The position numbers and the translations under genes are program-made. Of a stretch of 64,000 nucleotides of DNA, positions 61,122-64,000 are shown one piece after another. The DNA lies in the NCBI GenBank assembly GCA_003116975.1, contig BGKB01000072.1, positions 1 through 64,000 on the forward strand. The letters are read 5' to 3'. Each line of letters starts with the position of its first letter. Positions within the stretch are counted from its first letter, which is position 1. This stretch comes from Aurantiochytrium sp. KH105. Its lineage: Eukaryota > Sar > Bigyra > Thraustochytrida > Thraustochytriidae. Under the pieces are notes generated by a model. The model did no database searches, was not told the origin of the DNA, and worked only from the letters and a program-made list of their open reading frames with translations.

Positions 61122-61390
61122 TTAATCTTTCTTACGGTCTGCATAAAATGAGGCTGGTCGCGACGCCAACAAAGTTTGCGTACGCAGCCATTTCTCTTTC
61201 CTGGCCTCTCTTACAATGCCTTTTCTATCTCCCCCAAATGAGAAGAAGACGCCTTTCGCTTCATTGAGTGGCTTGGAAAGCACGACAACTTTGGGGAAAA
61301 GCGCCCGACCAAGCTCGCAGTCAATGAACGATCTCTGTTTACCTTTAGAACTATCGTTTGTTTTTATAACATCTGCCACCGCCGAGCTCT
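61122..61390 (-). other. Open frame without start codon, possible terminal exon
   Basis: On the minus strand a frame opens after a TAG near 61391 and runs to TAA at 61122 (ADVIKTNDSSKGKQRSFIDC..., ending SRPASFYADRKKD). It has no ATG and reads as ordinary protein. The upstream TTCAGTTAG could act as a splice acceptor. It lies about 150 bases beyond the MTHFR stop codon and may be a small separate exon or chance. Not recognised. Confidence 0.25.
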
Positions 61391-61538
61391 AACTGAATCG
61401 AGGCAGGCACGTCGCTTGCTCTTGAAATGAACCCCTTCTCTTTTACTTTTGCCTTGTTGGCCCTTTTCCGCTTGGAATGTAAGCCTCGCACTTTGCACTG
61501 CATAAGCCTACTCACAAAGAAACCACATGCAAGGCCAT

Positions 61539-62858
61539 TCACTCCTCGGGCGACCTGGACAAAGCGTCAACTTGAGAGCGCGCCCGAAGAAGCTCGCGGT
61601 AAAGGTGAGCGTTCTCGCGCTCGAGCGAGTCAACTCGACTACGGAGCTCCTTTGCAGACATCTCGTCAAGAATAACCGTCTTAAATACCTCGAAAATGTT
61701 GCTCTCCTCGTTGACGTAGTCATTGTCCACAATATTGACAAGAAACCAGGTATCGTGAATGGAACGGAGGACGCGAACGGCCTGCGCATCGCGATCAGAT
61801 GCCATGCCACCCCCCTCAGCCGACTCTTCGTACGTGGCTGCCCACTGCGATAGCCAGAGCTCGAATGCCTCAGCCTTCCAGACACGAAAGCTCTCCGTGT
61901 CCACAACGGTAGGCTGAATGATCTCGCGCCCCGGAAAGACACCCCAGGTAACTGCATTGACACGGCCGGGACGAGCTGCTTTGGCCTCGACAAGCTCGTC
62001 GGCAAAAGACACTTTCCGTCGCGCCGGGACGTCAGAAGCCAGCACCGGACTTGTGTCGGCGTGCGCAGCGACGTCTGCCCCCTCATGATCCTTTTCCTCG
62101 CGGTGCCGCAAGTCAGAGTCCAGAAACTCATCGCCGGCGACATTGACGGCATGATACGAGAGCCGACCGGGCGGCAGCGCATCAATGCAGCTTCGAAGCT
62201 TGAACCACATTTCGGGAGAGCAAAAGAACTCTACGTATGCCTTTTGAAAACACACGCCACCGTCCCCGCCCCAGCCATACCTTGCGCTGCTGGAGGACAC
62301 CCCGTTGACTTTCGGCTGACTGTTGATTGTGAGAAAGCCATTCCGATTGATCCAGCAGAGCTCCTCGGATATCGTTTCGGTTTCGGCCGCGAGTTGCTGA
62401 TCGCACCACGGCAACTGAGCAATCTCGCCGCGCATATATCTGACAAAAACGGCGGCCACATCAGCGGGCGATGTCGGGACACCCCAGAGCTCGCGCAGAT
62501 CAATGTTGGACCGCTCCTTGCTAGCTAGATAGTAATCGCCAAGCTCAAAGGTAGCTGCGCTCCGTGCATCGCCCCAGCGTCCGTTCGGGAACTCGGACCA
62601 TGCCGACGTTCGCGACAAATAGCTCGAGTGTCTGTGGGCCCAAAAGATGGGCCGCACTTCCTCTTGCTCGCGGGCAAGACCACGCCAAGGAAGCTGGCGA
62701 GGTTGTGTGAGCGAAGTGTCTCGCAATCGGAGTCGCTGCAAAATGCTCGTCACAGCACTTGCCAGGTTGAGGGTGAAGAAATGCACGGCATGGACGTCGC
62801 GCCGCAGCAACGCGCGAATCTGCTCCACGCCTACCTCCACGCCGTACGCTTGGACGCG
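61539..62858 (-). CDS. MTHFR: Methylenetetrahydrofolate reductase, C-terminal part; N-terminal part lost in gap
   Basis: 440 codons are visible, ending at TGA 61539. The first visible residues (RVQAYGVEVGVEQIRALL, then AVHFFTLNLASAVTSIL) are the end of the FAD/TIM-barrel catalytic domain (family: GLHFYTLN). Then comes the regulatory S-adenosylmethionine-binding half: SSYLSRTSAWSEFPNGRWGD, ELWGVPTSPADVAAVFVRYM, LPWCDQQLAAETETISEELC, GFLTINSQPKVNGVSSSS, GGVCFQKAYVEFF. A C-terminal coiled segment ends the protein. It makes 5-methyl-tetrahydrofolate for methionine synthesis. About 270 N-terminal residues are missing; they should lie in or beyond the N run at 62859-62953, but no matching sequence is seen to 64000. 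Confidence 0.9.
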   Translation of the reverse strand, partial: RVQAYGVEVGVEQIRALLRRDVHAVHFFTLNLASAVTSILQRLRLRDTSLTQPRQLPWRGLAREQEEVRPIFWAHRHSSYLSRTSAWSEFPNGRWGDARSAATFELGDYYLASKERSNIDLRELWGVPTSPADVAAVFVRYMRGEIAQLPWCDQQLAAETETISEELCWINRNGFLTINSQPKVNGVSSSSARYGWGGDGGVCFQKAYVEFFCSPEMWFKLRSCIDALPPGRLSYHAVNVAGDEFLDSDLRHREEKDHEGADVAAHADTSPVLASDVPARRKVSFADELVEAKAARPGRVNAVTWGVFPGREIIQPTVVDTESFRVWKAEAFELWLSQWAATYEESAEGGGMASDRDAQAVRVLRSIHDTWFLVNIVDNDYVNEESNIFEVFKTVILDEMSAKELRSRVDSLERENAHLYRELLRARSQVDALSRSPEE

Positions 62859-62953
62859 NNNNNNNNNNNNNNNNNNNNNNNNNNNNNNNNNNNNNNNNNN
62901 NNNNNNNNNNNNNNNNNNNNNNNNNNNNNNNNNNNNNNNNNNNNNNNNNNNNN
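62859..62953. other. Assembly gap (95 N)
   Basis: A run of N between MTHFR and the satellite. Its true size is unknown; it must hide at least the missing catalytic part of MTHFR (about 800 bases) if the two sides are truly adjacent. Confidence 0.95.
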
Positions 62954-63806
62954 TGTGCCTAAATTCATTCAATCTTACTTGTGGTGCAAGTGGCGAAAAG
63001 AAGCGGATGCCTGCATGAGGCTGAACGTCTTGTGCCTAAATTCATTCAATCTTACTTGTGGTGCAAGTGGCGAAAAGAAGCGGATGCCTGCATGAGGCTG
63101 AACGTCTTGTGCCTAAATTCATTCAATCTTACTTGTGGTGCAAGTGGCGAAAAGAAGCGGATGCCTGCATGAGGCTGAACGTCTTGTGCCTAAATTCATT
63201 CAATCTTACTTGTGGTGCAAGTGGCGAAAAGAAGCGGATGCCTGCATGAGGCTGAACGTCTTGTGCCTAAATTCATTCAATCTTACTTGTGGTGCAAGTG
63301 GCGAAAAGAAGCGGATGCCTGCATGAGGCTGAACGTCTTGTGCCTAAATTCATTCAATCTTACTTGTGGTGCAAGTGGCGAAAAGAAGCGGATGCCTGCA
63401 TGAGGCTGAACGTCTTGTGCCTAAATTCATTCAATCTTACTTGTGGTGCAAGTGGCGAAAAGAAGCGGATGCCTGCATGAGGCTGAACGTCTTGTGCCTA
63501 AATTCATTCAATCTTACTTGTGGTGCAAGTGGCGAAAAGAAGCGGATGCCTGCATGAGGCTGAACGTCTTGTGCCTAAATTCATTCAATCTTACTTGTGG
63601 TGCAAGTGGCGAAAAGAAGCGGATGCCTGCATGAGGCTGAACGTCTTGTGCCTAAATTCATTCAATCTTACTTGTGGTGCAAGTGGCGAAAAGAAGCGGA
63701 TGCCTGCATGAGGCTGAACGTCTTGTGCCTAAATTCATTCAATCTTACTTGTGGTGCAAGTGGCGAAAAGCAGCGGATGCCTATATGAGGCTGAACGAGT
63801 TGCACG
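62954..63806. repeat. 77-bp satellite, 11 units
   Basis: Units start at 62954 and then every 77 bases (63031, 63108, ... 63724) with TGTGCCTAAATTCATTCAAT. The first ten are identical by eye; the last, at the right edge, has changes (AAAAGCAGCGG, CCTATATGAGG) and runs out by about 63806. The left edge is cut by the gap, so the array is longer. The period is not a multiple of three; the many 63-residue frames across it are by-products. Confidence 0.95.
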
Positions 63807-64000
63807 AAAACTCAGTCTCACTTGCTCCAATCATTTTGTTTTATTCTACCATACATAAATAAATACTCGGCTGCGTTCGCGTCGCGCAGAATAAGGTTCT
63901 CTCTTCATTGCACAAAATCTTTCCGTGTGATGCCTGAATATACTCCGACGTCCTTTGCGCAAAGAAAGATTTGACAACTTGCAGTCGAATCGGATGTCTT
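63807..64000. other. Unique sequence to the window edge
   Basis: About 190 bases after the satellite, AT-richer, with ATAAATAAATA near 63855. No gene seen. Confidence 0.5.

Noticed and set aside
62954-63806. CRISPR-like array
   Set aside because: Units are contiguous with no spacers between them, and the genome is eukaryotic.
62954-63862. Series of identical 63-residue frames across the 77-bp array
   Set aside because: The array is a satellite with a period not divisible by three; the frames only reflect repetition.

Overview
This is a eukaryotic nuclear window. It is GC-rich and has large, mostly single-exon genes on both strands, long GC-rich or polypyrimidine intergenic stretches, and at least one gene with clear GT-AG introns. 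An axonemal dynein intermediate chain implies a flagellated stage. The overall style (dense intron-poor genes, disordered Ala/Gln/Asp/Glu tracts, plant-like QCR8, DNMT2) fits a protist, and I would guess a stramenopile of the thraustochytrid (Labyrinthulomycete) type. That placement is inference, not proof.

Positions 1-15440 form an accessory, repeat-rich region. It holds the 3' part of a protein kinase fused to a RING/IBR-type zinc module, a decayed copy of that gene's 3' end, a duplicated 225-bp element with a single N at the junction, and a six-unit 129-bp tandem array built from a coding-type sequence. Two diverged copies of a roughly 1-1.6 kb segment lie at about 3405-5060 and 12075-13140. 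Between them is a 1464-residue TIR-TIR-NACHT-WD40 protein (7596-11990), and after the second copy a long kinesin-light-chain-type TPR array (13213-15436) with a recent 630-bp internal duplication and a one-base frameshift. Receptor, helper-like TPR array and kinase/RING gene look like an NLR-type (STAND) innate-immunity cluster. It is the best candidate here for an undescribed system.

Positions 15400-62858 are ordinary core genome: an ELMO-domain protein, a cytochrome bc1 subunit (QCR8), an NF-YC-like histone-fold protein, a three-exon membrane protein, a DNAI4/WDR78-like dynein intermediate chain, DNMT2, a DEAD-box helicase, a small unknown protein, a disordered protein with a possible TAF-like histone fold, a TMF-type golgin, an N-myristoylation-motif DUSP protein, an NBS1/nibrin-like protein, two small secreted proteins, a sulfotransferase, a coiled-coil protein, a mitochondrial-type NAD kinase, a disordered unknown, and the C-terminal part of MTHFR. 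Most neighbours are divergent or convergent pairs with separate transcription, so there are no operons.

The right end (62859-64000) is an assembly gap followed by an almost perfect 77-bp satellite of 11 units, which cuts off the catalytic half of MTHFR.
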